Shown here: positions 33,164-44,598 of the stretch, in pieces
Layout: the number at the start of each line of letters is the position of its first letter
How positions within the stretch are numbered: position 1 is the stretch's first letter
Source of the DNA: Plazaster borealis
Taxonomy: Eukaryota; Echinodermata; Asteroidea; Forcipulatida; Labidiasteridae
Reading direction: 5' to 3'
NCBI GenBank assembly: GCA_021014325.1
Contig: CM037462.1
Location: 18,868,135 to 18,932,134, forward strand
DNA: 64,000 bases
Notes under the pieces: model-generated
Database searches by the model: none
What the model was told of the DNA's origin: nothing
The model's input: only the letters and a program-made list of their open reading frames with translations
Program-made: the position numbers and the translations under genes

Positions 33164-34641
33164 CTTTAGTGTGCAGAGTACAGTGCGTGCAGCAGCAGTG
33201 ACTTCTTTGTGGAACCACTCACACCACACAATGAGCCGTGTGTAGGACTCAACCAATAATAAAGCAGACGACTGGACTGAAACCATGAAACAGGTGTCAT
33301 GCGCCACTGGGACTTTTAAAGGGAAGATACACGTTTTAATGGCAATATAAAAACTTACTTGGTAAGAACATGGAGCTATACAACTATGCACGATAAGAAG
33401 TACAGCAACTTCTGGTAAAAAGCATTTTGAGAATTAAAACATGCGGCAGGAGTGTCAGGGTGTATTCGCGCCGGGGTGTGGCGGGAGGCGGGGATGGGGG
33501 CGGGAGGGGGACGGAGACGAGGGGGATTTCACCAAACCTTGACCAAAATAAACCTCGGTGTTGGATTATCTCATTAATTTTAGGGTACATATCAACCTCG
33601 TCCCCAAGGTGTGTCGAGCAGTACGAGGTTGACCGCTCTCTCACCCTGGTATTGGATCATTTGCATATCCGAAATTTTTGGATACGTATGCAAATTAGAA
33701 TAGTCTGGCTGTGAACATGGTGAATACTGAATGAGTACAACATGTTTACGTTAGACTTGTGTACACCAGTCGTTGTCCAATCAGGGTCCAAGTGAGGAGT
33801 TTCCCTCCCAGGGTTTACTATTGTAAACATGGTTGGAAATAAAGTAAACCTTGGGGACGAGGTTGCGGTACATGTCCCTTGGTCAAGGTGACCCGCCTAA
33901 TTGATTTGGCGTGTGATTGGAACACTGATCAGGACGTCGGTATGGACGGACCCGGACAAAAGTACATGATCGGCAATATAAAATTGTGTTTACTGTAGTT
34001 TAATTTTTGTTTTTAGTTTTTACTATAAACATGGATGTTTGGTGAAAGGAAGTGGGTGACCCCCCCCCCCCAAGACACCCCTTAACGACACAAAGTGACA
34101 ATCTTGCCGCCGTATGAAAGGTAATAGCTTTTATATACTCGGTGCATGGTAAAAATCTTTGATTAGGCCATGGAGGAAGGATAAGGCCTATATACATTTT
34201 ATACTTTTAATTTTTTTATATAGTCCTAGGTTTTTTAAAGATGGGTCTAGGGGCCTATTACCAAACAATCAAAAATACTTTCGGAGTCCTAAACACTGTA
34301 GTTGCTCTTTCAAAAATGAATTGAACCATGGAGCATTGTTCCTAAAACCTTAATGTTCTGTGGAAGTAGACTAGCGTCATAATACGGGCAACTCTGCTCG
34401 TCGGCTATGCTGCTTCTTGAAAGAAGACCACTCGTGATATTGCCAGACTTCTTGAAAGAAGACCAGGCGCGGTGTTGACGACGACGCACGACGGCCGTAT
34501 AGGTCAAAGGTCACCCACATTCCTTCTTCTTGAATGGTGAACCACGGACGCCTGTGTGAAGTTCCACAGACAACCTACGTTCGGAAAGCTGTTTTTGTTT
34601 CAAATTGTGCTGATTATTGGTGACTTGACAACAATTGCAGT
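33164..34641. other. TYMP/IFT25 intergenic region
   Basis: Both genes point outwards from this 1.5 kb. It holds a reversed fragment of family C (33319-33432), a G-rich stretch (33470-33530) and a run of ten C at 34061-34070. Promoters for both genes must lie here or in unseen 5' exons; none can be assigned by motif. Confidence 0.5.
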
Positions 34642-37600
34642 ATGTTTGATGTTGCTTTAAGTGAGGCGGGAGCAAAAGTCGTTCTGACGAGCTCTAGTGA
34701 TGAAAACTACCCGCCAGAAAACATGTTGGACGGGTGAGTTGATACAGTGTTAATTGGTGTTAACCAGTTGCAATATGGACGGGAAGGATCGACCACTCTC
34801 TGACTGAACTCTGTTTGGAAATACATGTAAATTCATCATTCAGAAATCATTTTTGTAAGGATTAGCTTGGGGTTGTTGGTTAGCTGTTTTGAAGGGAAAG
34901 TACATTATGTTTCTTAGTACGTTTTGCTAATTTTAAGGATGATCAAGTCTCAGATGCTCCCATCATTCATCAAGATTAAGAATCAAGTTAAGAGGGGAAG
35001 AGAGAGAGAGTGACTCACAAGTCACTGACTCATCAGTGACTGTCCCTCCGAACAGGGATTGAGTGTGAGTGTTAACGTGTTGGTCCGTTTCATGGTAGGT
35101 GTTGACTTTAGGTGTTGACTGTAGAGATTCAGATTCAGAATATTAAGACCTTGGGGCCTACAGACCTCGTCCTTGGCTCAAGTTTTCAATTTTTAATACA
35201 CCCAACCACACAACCCGCAACAACCGAACCAGTTCAACAAGCCAACCGGTGGTGAAAATTGCATCAAAAAACAAATCAAAAACAGTTTATTTTTGGCGAG
35301 GAAGTTTTTTTTTGCACTTACTATAGTTGTATTAAATCAGTATCACATCATCAGGCTTAGATTATAAACAGGTAATGCCATGGTAGTTTAGATATTACCT
35401 AACTATTTTACTAACTTTTGTTAGTAAAAATATGAACCTGGTTTGTAAGTATAGCACCCTCTTTGATTCATACAGGATTAACTGACATATAATATTATGT
35501 TTTAACTGCCTCAAAATTCCGACCATTGCTGTGTAGTGTAGCACATTGCATAGCGTCTATGAAGGTGTGCATGTTCAGTGCCATTCCAGCTTTATTACAT
35601 TTACTTAGAAATAGCCAGTGCCAGCAAAATACCCCACTGCCTTATAATTTAGTCCTATTTTGATTGTGGCAATACAAACTAAGCAACTTATTTATACGTA
35701 GCACACTTCTTTTGGGCCAAGTCACTAGACTTACTCCAACATTTACATGTTTTTCCACCTTGATCTCATTTAGGGGGCGGGGGCAAGGGTTCTAAGCTGG
35801 GTTTCCCGCCTCTTTACACCACTGACACCTGCCAGGAATCAATATTGAGGATGCAGTTAAAATTCAAATCTCATTATTTATACACTAGTTCTGTTTAAAT
35901 AGACTCTGTTCAGCGCTGTGTAACCATCTTTGATGAGTAAGAGCGTTCTATGTAATTATTGTATTTATCTATTTTGTTTGTTTTCAGTAAAACGGAGACA
36001 TTTTGGATCAGCACAGGGATGTTCCCCCAGGAATTCATTCTCAGTTTTCCAGGACTCATGAATATTAAGATGATTAGGCTCTTCTGTTTCCATGGTAAGA
36101 ATGCTGAAATATCTTTTAAAGGTCAATAACTTAAATACTAATTAATTGCCCCTTTAAGTTCAGTATGTCCCAAACAGTTCATCATCCCAACATAGTTAAG
36201 CTACATGTACATGTCCAAACTACATGTATAGCTGGGGCTTTCCCAACTATAACTGGGCCTGTTTCAATTATAGTTGGGCCTGCCCAAACTAGCTGGTCCT
36301 GTCCCAATTATAGTTGGGCCTGCCCAAACTATAGCTGACCATGTCCCAATTATAGTTGGGCCTTCCCAAATTATAGCTGGCCCTGTCCCAATTATAGTTG
36401 GGCCTGCCCCACCATAACTGGCCATTTCCCAATTTGGGCCTGTTCCAACTGTAGCTGGCCCTGTCCCAATTATAGTTGGGCCTGTCCCAACTATAGTTGG
36501 CCCTGTCCCAATTTGGGCCTGTCCCGTTCCCAACTATAGCTGGCCCTGTCCCAATTGAAGTTGGGCCTGTCCCAACTATAGCTGGCCCTGTCCCAATTTG
36601 GGCCTGTCCCGTTCCATACTATAGCTGGCCCTGTCCCAATTGAAGTTGGGCCTGTCCCAACTATAGCTGGCCCTGTCCCAATTATAGTTGGGCCTGTCCC
36701 AACTATAGCTGGCACCGTCCTGATAATAGTTGGGCGAACTACATACATATAGCTGGGCTTGTCTCGTCGAGACTGTACCAGAATTTTGACAGTCTAAGAA
36801 TGTTACTTAAGTTGTAAGTGCATGCAATCAAGCTAGGACATCCCCACTTCGTAAGATTTCTTCCCCTTGTCTATTCATAACATTTTTCTTGATTGTCATT
36901 TCATGATTTCACAGTACGAGGGCTGAGTATTCATCGTAGCATTCTGCAGGAACCACAAGACTTTGAAGTTATGGATGAGAGGGAGCTGACTCCATCAGAT
37001 GCCTCTCTACAAATGGAAGAATTCAAGGTCTTAAATCCTGTCTTCTATTGCAAACTTGAGAACTGGTTCTCATTACATGGCATACTTAAAAAAAGGACCC
37101 GACTATTTTCACCTCTGTGGTCTTTGTGTGATTTCATTGGTCATGTCTAAAAAAGTGGCTACAGCTGCAGCTGTTGCTAACGGTGTTTCTATAGGCTTCC
37201 TATGTAGTTAAGAGATACACCAAGTGAGAATACTGGTCTTTGACAATTACCAAACGTGTCCAGTGGGTTATGGGTCAACTCGGTCCGTAGTCAACTCGGT
37301 CCGAGTCAACTCGGTCCAAAGTCAACTCGGTCCGAAGTCAACTCGGTCCGAAGTCATCTCGGTCCGAGGTTAACTCGGTCCGATGCTAACTCGGTCCGAA
37401 GCCAACTCGGTCCGAAATTGTTTATAAGCACTATGGCCTATGCTTACTAATAATCTTGTAAATTAAAAGGGCCTAATAATCAGCATTTAAAAAATAAATA
37501 TTTTGCAGTTAGTGTATGACTTTTTTTAATCCGAAACAAGAAGATAAATGTTCCACTTCAGTAAATTAAAACACATAAAACAAATAATGTAGTCAATTAA

Positions 37601-39111
37601 GGAGAATGTTTGATTGAAAGTAATATAAACAAAACTTTCTAATAATAAATACTACAAAATAAAGAATACCAAATCTATGCTAATGATAAATATTTCATAA
37701 AAATTTAGAACCACAAATAGTATGTTTGGTTTTCCAATTTAACTGAACTTAAAGGTATTGTACACTTTTGGTAACAGCTCAAAATCAGAGTCCACATTTT
37801 GTGTGATTCAACATATGCATGAACAAACAAACCTGTGAAAGTTTGAGCTTAATTGGTCATCGAGGTCACGAGAAAATAGTGAAAAGAGACCTTATGTGTT
37901 TTCTGTTTTTTCAAATTATCGCGCGTGATAAAAAATATTGTTTTACTCATTTCTCAGAAACGATAGCATTTTAGGCAGAAATATTTTAAGGAACCCTTTC
38001 TACCATTACCTACTTTAAATCATGTAAGTTATGTGTTAATCTGTGAACATTGTGTTTTTCGATCTTACCAATAGTGTACAGGGCCTTTAATTAGGCCTAT
38101 CATTATATAATAAAAAAAGGTATATATTATGTAAAAAGTACAAGTAAAATTCCCCTACATAATAATAATAGAAATTTTCAACCAAACAAAAGAAAACAAA
38201 TGTCTTAGACAAACTGCAAAGGAAAGTTCATTTTCTACCATTTTGTTTCATTTCAGAAAGTTTTCTTTTTTAAACAGTGATTATTATTAATTTCTGAGTT
38301 ACAGCGTCGAGATAAATTTGTCCCGCCACTTCCCCGTCAACCACACTTTATTTAATTTTTCGGACCGAGTTGACTTCGGACCGAGATGACTTCGGACCGA
38401 CTTGACTTCGGACCGAGATGACTTCGGACCGAGATGACTTCAGACCGAGTTGACTTCGGACCGAGTTGACTCGGACTGAGTTGACCTCGGACCGAGTACG
38501 GTACCCGTCCAGTGCCTTTAAATATTAAAGCTGCTTGAAGCTGTGCCAAATTTATACATTGTAGGCGTCTCTTTAAGGTACTGGACACGTTTGGTGATTG
38601 TCAAAGACCAGTAATCTCACTTGGTGTATCCCAACACATGCATAAAATAACAAACCTGTGAAAATTAGGGCTCAATTGGTCATCGAAGTTGCAAGAAAAT
38701 AATGAAAGAAAAAACACCCTTGTGCACAAATTTGTGTGCTTTCAGATGCCTGAAAAAGGCTTCAGGCCTGAAGCCTTTTTTAGATTCAAATATTTTAGTG
38801 ACAAATTACCTCTTTCGCAAAAACTATGTTACTTCAGAGGGAGTCGTTTCTCACAATGTTTTATACAATCAACAGCTCTGCCTTGCTTGTTACCAAGTAA
38901 GTTTTTTAATGCTAATATATTTTGAGTAATTACCAAAAGTGTCTAGTGCCTTTAATGTTAGCACTGATAATCAAATCTATCATGTTTTTTTTCTTTGCTA
39001 CAGTTTGACTCGACGACAGCACGGCACATCAAGTTTGTTATCAAGTCTGGATTTGACCATTTTGTGTCGGTGCACAAGGTACATATTGATGGCACAGCAG
39101 TTCGACAATAA
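34642..39111 (+). CDS. HSPB11: Intraflagellar transport protein 25 (HSPB11), 4 coding exons, complete
   Basis: IFT25 is a small jelly-roll subunit of the IFT-B complex. It binds IFT27 and acts in cilia in ciliary export. Exons are 34642-34733, 35988-36094, 36915-37027 and 39004-39111, total 420 nt (139 residues plus stop; human 144). Phases 2, 1 and 0 match at the junctions, and all introns are GT-AG. Recognisable segments are SSSDENYPPENMLDG at the end of exon 1, ETFWISTGMFPQEFI in exon 2, and FVIKSGFDHFVSVHKVHIDG in exon 4, close to the vertebrate order. The ATG follows a possible acceptor (ttgcag just before it), so a non-coding first exon upstream is likely. The gene is divergent from TYMP, about 1.5 kb away. 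Intron 2 holds a minisatellite; intron 3 holds a three-level nest of transposons. Confidence 0.93.
36228..36765. repeat. Minisatellite in IFT25 intron 2
   Basis: About 25 units of near 21 bp alternating ctggccctgtcccaatt and atagttgggcctgtcccaac, so the array is built of short inverted steps (ccaactatag and ctatagttgg). Some units have lost the atag core and read caatttgggcctg. Confidence 0.85.
37266..38506. mobile_element. Element with 16 bp tandem repeats as inverted ends, 8 bp target duplication
   Basis: Left end (37266-37425) and right end (38358-38506) are arrays of a 16 bp unit, gtcaactcggtccgaa, in opposite orientation. The outer bases read ggttatgggt and (complement) gggtaccgta. The 8 bp duplication fits hAT-like or P-like superfamilies. 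The interior is AT-rich, non-coding, and itself holds a family B element. Confidence 0.75.
37747..38095 (+). mobile_element. TTAA element family B, nested copy
   Basis: Second copy of the 4494-4842 element, inside the 37266-38506 element. Its ends are in ttaa (cttaaaggtattg ... ggcctttaatt). Confidence 0.82.
38572..38957 (+). mobile_element. TTAA element family A, hairpin gcttcaggcctgaagc
   Basis: A full-length copy just upstream of IFT25 exon 4. The central hairpin aaggcttcaggcctgaagcc is a third variant. Confidence 0.83.
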
Positions 39112-39291
39112 TAAGACGCTGGCATTGCCAAAAAAGCTTTGTATATAGTTGAAAAGATGTACATTTTATCCAAGTTGACTTTCTGCGGGCAACTACAAGA
39201 GTTGGTGATTATCTATGTCAGGTTTCCAGTACACAGTGAATGTTGTTTTATTCACATTTCATCAAAGGAACCAGACTAAATTCCTGCCAGC

Positions 39292-39910
39292 CTTTGGGCT
39301 TTTTCCAAACCTCGGCCTAGGCTCCGGCTCAGGCTTGGGCTCTAACATCAGTTTTTGAGCAGTGTAATTGCTGCACGGTGTTTAAAACACCAAATGGAGC
39401 CAAGGCCGGAGACGGAGCCTAAGCCAAAGTTTAGAAAAAGTTCTTGGTAACAATGGTCAGTGTTGGGGAAAAGGAAGATGGTTGGACTATGTGAATGTGT
39501 ATTGAACCATTTTTATTCAGACTGGTTTCTCTACTCATTGTTTATATATGCATGATGCAATTTATCAGAATCCTTCAGTAAAGTGCAGCGTTCTCCCTTA
39601 ACAGTGGTCCACTGGCCAAAAGCCAGTTAAAACTCCCGAGGACCAGTCAAACTTCACTCCAAGTAGTCTGGCTGGCTAGTTCTGTGTTGAAAAGCATCTC
39701 AATTTAATATAATGTATGGACTAGCAGGGTTTGCCCTTAACTTTTTAAGTGACTGGCCAGCAGGACCAGTTAGCTTGGCATTTCACTAGTCCATCAATTT
39801 TTCACTGGTCCATTTCAAATGAAATAGGGAAGCTTTTCAAACTGAACTAGCCAGTTGGACCACTTGGAGTGAATTTTGGTGTTTTAACTGTCATTTGGCC
39901 AGCAGACCAC
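39292..39910. repeat. Inverted-repeat DNA downstream of IFT25
   Basis: 39292-39440 is a palindrome (cctaggctccggctc against gagacggagcctaagcc). 39585-39910 is a pair of inverted blocks (actggccaaaagccagt, gtccactggcc) that continues after the piggyBac-like insertion at 40521-40612. Confidence 0.55.
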
Positions 39911-39916
39911 TGTTAA

Positions 39917-40520
39917 CCCTTTCAGCCCCAATGGCGACTTTAGTCGACTGTGCACTAAACCCTGCTTGAGCCCCAATGGCGACTATAGTCGCCCAAGATA
40001 ACACACAAAAAGCACTCAAGCCTGAGCACAAAGGCCACTTGTTAAAAAGCTGTAGTTTTGTCCATGCTCACCCTCCATACCCAAGCTTACCATCATTGGA
40101 AAGAGAAAGATCGGATCTTTCAAATGGTGGTTAAATATAATAGGGTTGCTATTATGCAATCACTTCAAATTGGAGTGGAAAGATCCGAAATGACAAACAC
40201 CTACGGAGCGCCCTATGGTTGTGTGCAAAAAAGTGTTTGGGTTTACAGAACACACTCGGGAAACAAAGACCAAGAACTGGGACAATTATTGGCTGATTTC
40301 AATGATTTTTAAATTATATGAAAGGAAATTCAATGAGTAAGACAATTTTTATAACTTATTATGCTCTAAAATGAAATCTTCAAGGTAATAATAGAGTTTG
40401 TAAAATCAAACTTTGACCACAAGCTTCCTGTTGTGTGAGAATGTGTGCTTCACGCTTGAGTGGTCAAACAACATGGGCCACAGCGGTTGTTTATGTCAAA
40501 AGAACTTGGGGCTGAAAGGG
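39917..40520. mobile_element. Non-autonomous piggyBac-like element, 604 bp
   Basis: Flanked on both sides by ttaa (39913-39916 and 40521-40524), with perfect terminal inverted repeats ccctttcagccccaa and ttggggctgaaaggg. There is no transposase: the longest ORF is under 90 codons. The ccc start and TTAA target are typical of piggyBac. It splits an older inverted repeat (39585-40612). Confidence 0.85.
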
Positions 40521-40676
40521 TTAAGGGAGAACGCTGACAGACCAGTGAAATGCCAAGCTAACTGGTCTGTCAGCGTTGTCACTGAAAAAGTTGAGGGCAA
40601 ACCCCGATGGGGAAGTGGTAACTCAAAATCCAAAGCTTCAGACAATGATTGCTGGACTAAAAATTGCATTCAATGC

Positions 40677-41057
40677 TTTTAAAGGCACTGAACACCTTTG
40701 GTAATTGTCAAAGACCAGTGTTCTCACTTGGTGTATCCTAACATATGCATAAAATAACAAGCCTGTGAAAATTTGGGCTCAATTGGTCATCGAAGTTGCA
40801 AGAAAATGATGAAAGAAAAAACACCCTTGTTGTACAAATTTGTGTGCTTTCAGATAGGAATAAAAGGCTTCATTGCAAGAAGTCTTTTATTATTTTAGTG
40901 AGAAATTACCTCTTTCTCAAAAACTACGTTACTTCAGAGGGAGACATTTCTCACAATGTTTTATACTATCAACAGCTCTCTGTTGTTCATTACCAAGTCA
41001 GTTTTTATGCTAATATATGTTTTGAGTCATTACCAAACGTGTACAGTGCCTTTAAAG
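40677..41057 (+). mobile_element. TTAA element family A, intact ends
   Basis: ttttaaaggcactgaacacc at the left and gtgtacagtgcctttaaag at the right. The central hairpin is partly decayed (ggcttcattgcaagaagtc). Confidence 0.84.
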
Positions 41058-41312
41058 AGATATCAACAAAACTTGCTGACATATTTATGAAATAAAGTCC
41101 AAAGGGGTACATTGTAAATGGAGGTCCAATTGTTATTATAAACTTTTTTAGAGATGACATTGCAAGGTGTGTATATTGTACAAAATTGACAATTGTAAAT
41201 AAATATATTGAAGTTTCATGAATAAAGTATCATGTAGAAAAAACTCAAATGAAAGATGTATTATTTTAGTGCCTGTTAAAATTTTGGTTCAGAATATCAT
41301 CTTCAGGCCTGT

Positions 41313-41568
41313 CTTAGTCTTGGTTCCAAGATCATGGTGTTCGGGCGCACTGTACACAATTGTAATGAATAAACATAAAGGGCACTGTGTAATTTTGTTC
41401 CCTGGATCCCTTGTCAATGGGGAAAATAACACTAGTCACAAAGCCCTCTATGTTTATTCATTACAAACGTGCACAGGGTGTGCGGGCCGGGTTTACATAG
41501 ATCTGAACGTTGGTTGTGTATTTGCGCAAACACCATGGTCTTGGTCTTGGAACCAAGACTAGGCCGTA
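41313..41568. mobile_element. Palindromic element, about 255 bp
   Basis: Ends cttagtcttggttccaagatc and ggtcttggaaccaagactagg, with inner pairing around gtacac/gtgcac and a tgaataaacata / tatgtttattca pair. Non-coding. Confidence 0.7.
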
Positions 41569-42337
41569 CTCTTCAATGAGGCAAAGAACTTAAGTGCCTC
41601 CATGCCCTCTGGTCATTGCCTTGGTGCCCCTTGAAATGGTCCAATAGAAACGTACATATCCTTCACAAGTTGCCCTTTACTGTCTTACCCTTACAAGAAT
41701 GGAGTACCTGGACTGTATCTTTATTATTAAATTACTTCTTTCAATTCAATGGGGCCACTTTCCCAGTGGACAGATTCAACTTAAATGTGCTACTGTAGAA
41801 GTCTATGAATAATGCGCTGCGGCACAAGGAGCAAATTCTTCCCCCTGTGTTTGGTAGAGTACTTATAATTTAACCTCCAAGAAGTAGTTGGACATTAGAC
41901 CTTGGTTAGTTCAGGGCTCGATTTCACAAAGCATCAAGAGTCATCTTAAGACGAGTTGTTAGTTGTTGTCATAGTGATTTGTATTGTGACATCACACTTT
42001 GATGAGCAATTAAGAGTGATTTGAAGTTAAGATCAATCTTTGCTCTTTGTGAAATCGACCCCAGGCATGATATTCTTCCTACTTTAGTCTGATTTCCGAT
42101 TTTTGCACTCTGAAAAATCAGCAAAATTTGTACTGAATAGTCTGAAAAGGGGCCTATAAAAGCCTATAAATGTCCCAAATTTAGGTCAGCTCTTATTATA
42201 ATTTTCTTACTTTTTCACGAGGGCCAAATATCGTGCCTGTTGGTTGTACTCGACTCAATAAAAAAAAAATTAAAAAAAGTTTTAAAAAGAAGTAACTCGT
42301 TTATGAATTGGTGTCACAGATTTGCAATGCAGTAAAA

Positions 42338-42717
42338 CTTAAAGGCATCGTACACGTTTGGTAATTGGAGCCTATTGTTTGTTTCAAACATACAGTTGTA
42401 GATATATTTCATCAAACTAACCTGTGAAAATTTCTTTTTCAAAAGGTGGTAGTGTTTTTGAGATATTGCCGAAAATCTGGAGCGGTTATGTCCACGCAGG
42501 AAGAATAATCTGCATTGGAATGCACACTCTGAGAAGCGTTATTCAAATGTCTTGGGGGGATAAATAGTTGTATATTTTTCCATAACCGCAGCACTTCGAA
42601 GTGAAAAGTTTCTCAAAATGCATTATACTATCCAAAGCTGCTGTACTTCTTACCAAGTAAGTTTTGATTGCCATTAATTATCAGAGTCAATACAAAACGT
42701 GTACGATGCCTTTAAAC
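42338..42717 (+). mobile_element. TTAA element family C, second copy
   Basis: Left aacttaaaggcatcgtacacg, right cgtgtacgatgcctttaaac; the ends are nearly perfect inverted repeats. The interior is close to 10876-11264. It lies downstream of TIMM29. Confidence 0.84.
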
Positions 42718-42914
42718 TCCCTGGCAAATAGACTTTAAAAAAAAATTGTTTTTACATCTTCATCCGATGTGAAAATCTCCTCACAATATCTCAAGAAAGT
42801 GATCAGAAGCACTTTTTGTTACAAAACTTAGTAAGCAGAAAAATTATTGGTTATTGTTTGCATCAATAGCTGACATTGCTCAAGACTTTGGTTAGTCTCA
42901 TACCAGTCTTCCAG

Positions 42915-44410
42915 TTAGCTCTTCTTTCCCTCAAATTCCTCGTCATTGATGTCAAAGTCCACCATGGCTTTATCCAAGTAAAACCATTTATTCATGAAAC
43001 CAACATCCAAGATCCGCTTGTCAAAATCCCTCCAGCCTGGTTTCATGTAGTCGCACTGGGAGTCGTACAGATTCACTTCCTTACTGTAATTGTCCCTCCA
43101 CATGATGGAGCACACCACTAAGTTCATCCGACGGATCTGACCCTCTCTACGAAGCATCATCAACGACTGGAGGTACGCATTTGTCTTAGGGTTCCTGATT
43201 GCATCGCTCAAGAGAAGTACATCATTGCAGGCATTCTGCAGTGATATCTGGTAGGATTTCTCGTTGGGGTTGTTCCAACATGCTACGACAGAGCAACAGA
43301 AGGCAGTTGCGTAGACGGCAGCCTTGACTGGGCGGGCCCTGGCATCAGTGAATATGTCTACTGTTGCACCCTTGTAATCACGCACAACATTTGCTGCATA
43401 TGTGCCTGGAAGATCATGTCAACATATATTTGAGGGTGAACGTTATATGAGAGAACAAAAATGGTTAATAAGTTAAGACGTACAGGTAAATTAATGACAA
43501 CAAAACCTGTCAAGTTTCGGAAAATTTAAACTGACCTTTGCATTATTTTTAGCAACAAGTCTAATGATTGCATTTTATTTTTTAATTAAATAGTTGTTTA
43601 GTTACAAACAAATTTAACACAAATATTGTTCTACTCAACTAAACTAAAACACAGTGTAATTTGTTCGCAACATCAACTCTTCAAATAGACTCTTCATATA
43701 CAGTCACATGGTGGGGGTCATGATCTTTTGCACATAGAGTGTGGGGACTTCCTATTTTGTTGTTCTATTATTCCCTTTTCTGAAGAATCCCCTTGTCATT
43801 TTGTGGGGACCCAGTTTTTAAACAAAGAAAAACGTTGTGGGGACCTTTGTTCCATTGTGTAAAATTCCCCACAGCTCTGCATAGTGCATATGCCTAGCCT
43901 ACCCATACACACACAAACAAGTGTGTAAAAGCTGTAAACACCTGCAATCCGGGACCCCCTGCCTGTATTGTTCCTCTTTTGTTTATAGTATATTAACCTT
44001 TTTGGCAACAGCTCCCATTAATTTTGTACACGCTCTCCAACGAACAAGGGACCTTTCTCAACCGGGAACCCTATTGTCCTCTTTTGTTATAGGTTCCCCG
44101 ATTTGAATGCGTATATACCCACCCCACCACACAGTACACGCCTGCAACTACTAGTAATATCCCTTGTGGAGATTGTCGCAGTACAGATACACATGCAGAA
44201 GTTACATTTACAACAAACACTGAGTAGCCTAGTATTCCAGTAACACATGACAGAAATCGTCATTTGACCAATCAAAGAAAGTCATAGTTACCAACCTGCC
44301 TTACCGATCCAACCCTCCTTAAAACGTTCGGGAATTGACACTTTAGATCGAGAAAGAGCATTCCTAAATACTTCAACTTTTAACTTTCGGACCGCCAAGG
44401 AGGCAGCCAT
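42915..44410 (-). CDS. TIMM29: Mitochondrial inner membrane translocase subunit Tim29, 2 exons
   Basis: Tim29 is a subunit of the TIM22 carrier translocase of the mitochondrial inner membrane. Exon 1 is 44305-44410 and ends in phase 1 at a gtaagg donor. Exon 2 is 42915-43405 with an acceptor ending in ccag. Together they make 198 residues plus stop; human Tim29 is longer (about 260), mainly at its ends. Conserved blocks are RDYKGATVDIFTDARARP followed by a hydrophobic segment (AAVYATAFCCSVVACW), the single membrane span, and later LYDSQCDYMKPGWRDF, LDVGFMNKW and DFDINDEEF near the C terminus. The N terminus is basic and lacks acids in its first ten residues, as expected of a mitochondrial presequence. 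A second possible donor 8 bases downstream (cag then gttggt) would break the frame match. The gene shares a short promoter region with CHERP. Confidence 0.92.
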
Positions 44411-44598
44411 GTTTGCAAATTTGAAGATCACGCACGCGCACGTGTATTATTGCAAGATGGTTAGCGCCCTCTGTTGTCTGGCAAATATAGACCGCGGCCA
44501 CGGGGGGATAAACAGTGTAGAAAAGCGCAAAGTGTGTCACCGTTTTGGATCAAATATTATACTTAATAGTACAGCTCACATGTTTTTAAGATACTGCC
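44411..44598. promoter_or_regulatory. Shared TIMM29/CHERP divergent promoter region
   Basis: Only 188 bp separate the start codons of TIMM29 (minus) and CHERP (plus), so both 5' UTRs and the core promoter elements must lie here. The interval has an E-box cacgtg near 44439, a caagatgg near 44453 that resembles the YY1 initiator-type motif, and tagcgccctctgttg near 44462, which partly resembles the CTCF core. No TATA box is obvious. The motif calls are by eye only. Confidence 0.6.

Larger units (their letters stand above)
37206..38521. mobile_element. Split copy of family A hosting another element
   Basis: The right end of a family A copy runs 37206-37265 and resumes with its last bases (tgcctttaa) at 38512. 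It is interrupted by the 1.24 kb element 37266-38506. The 8 bases gtccagtg are duplicated at the break (37258-37265 and 38507-38514). Confidence 0.78.

Noticed and set aside
36264..36748. Gly-Thr-Gly-Pro repeat ORFs on the minus strand
   Set aside because: They arise from the 21 bp minisatellite.
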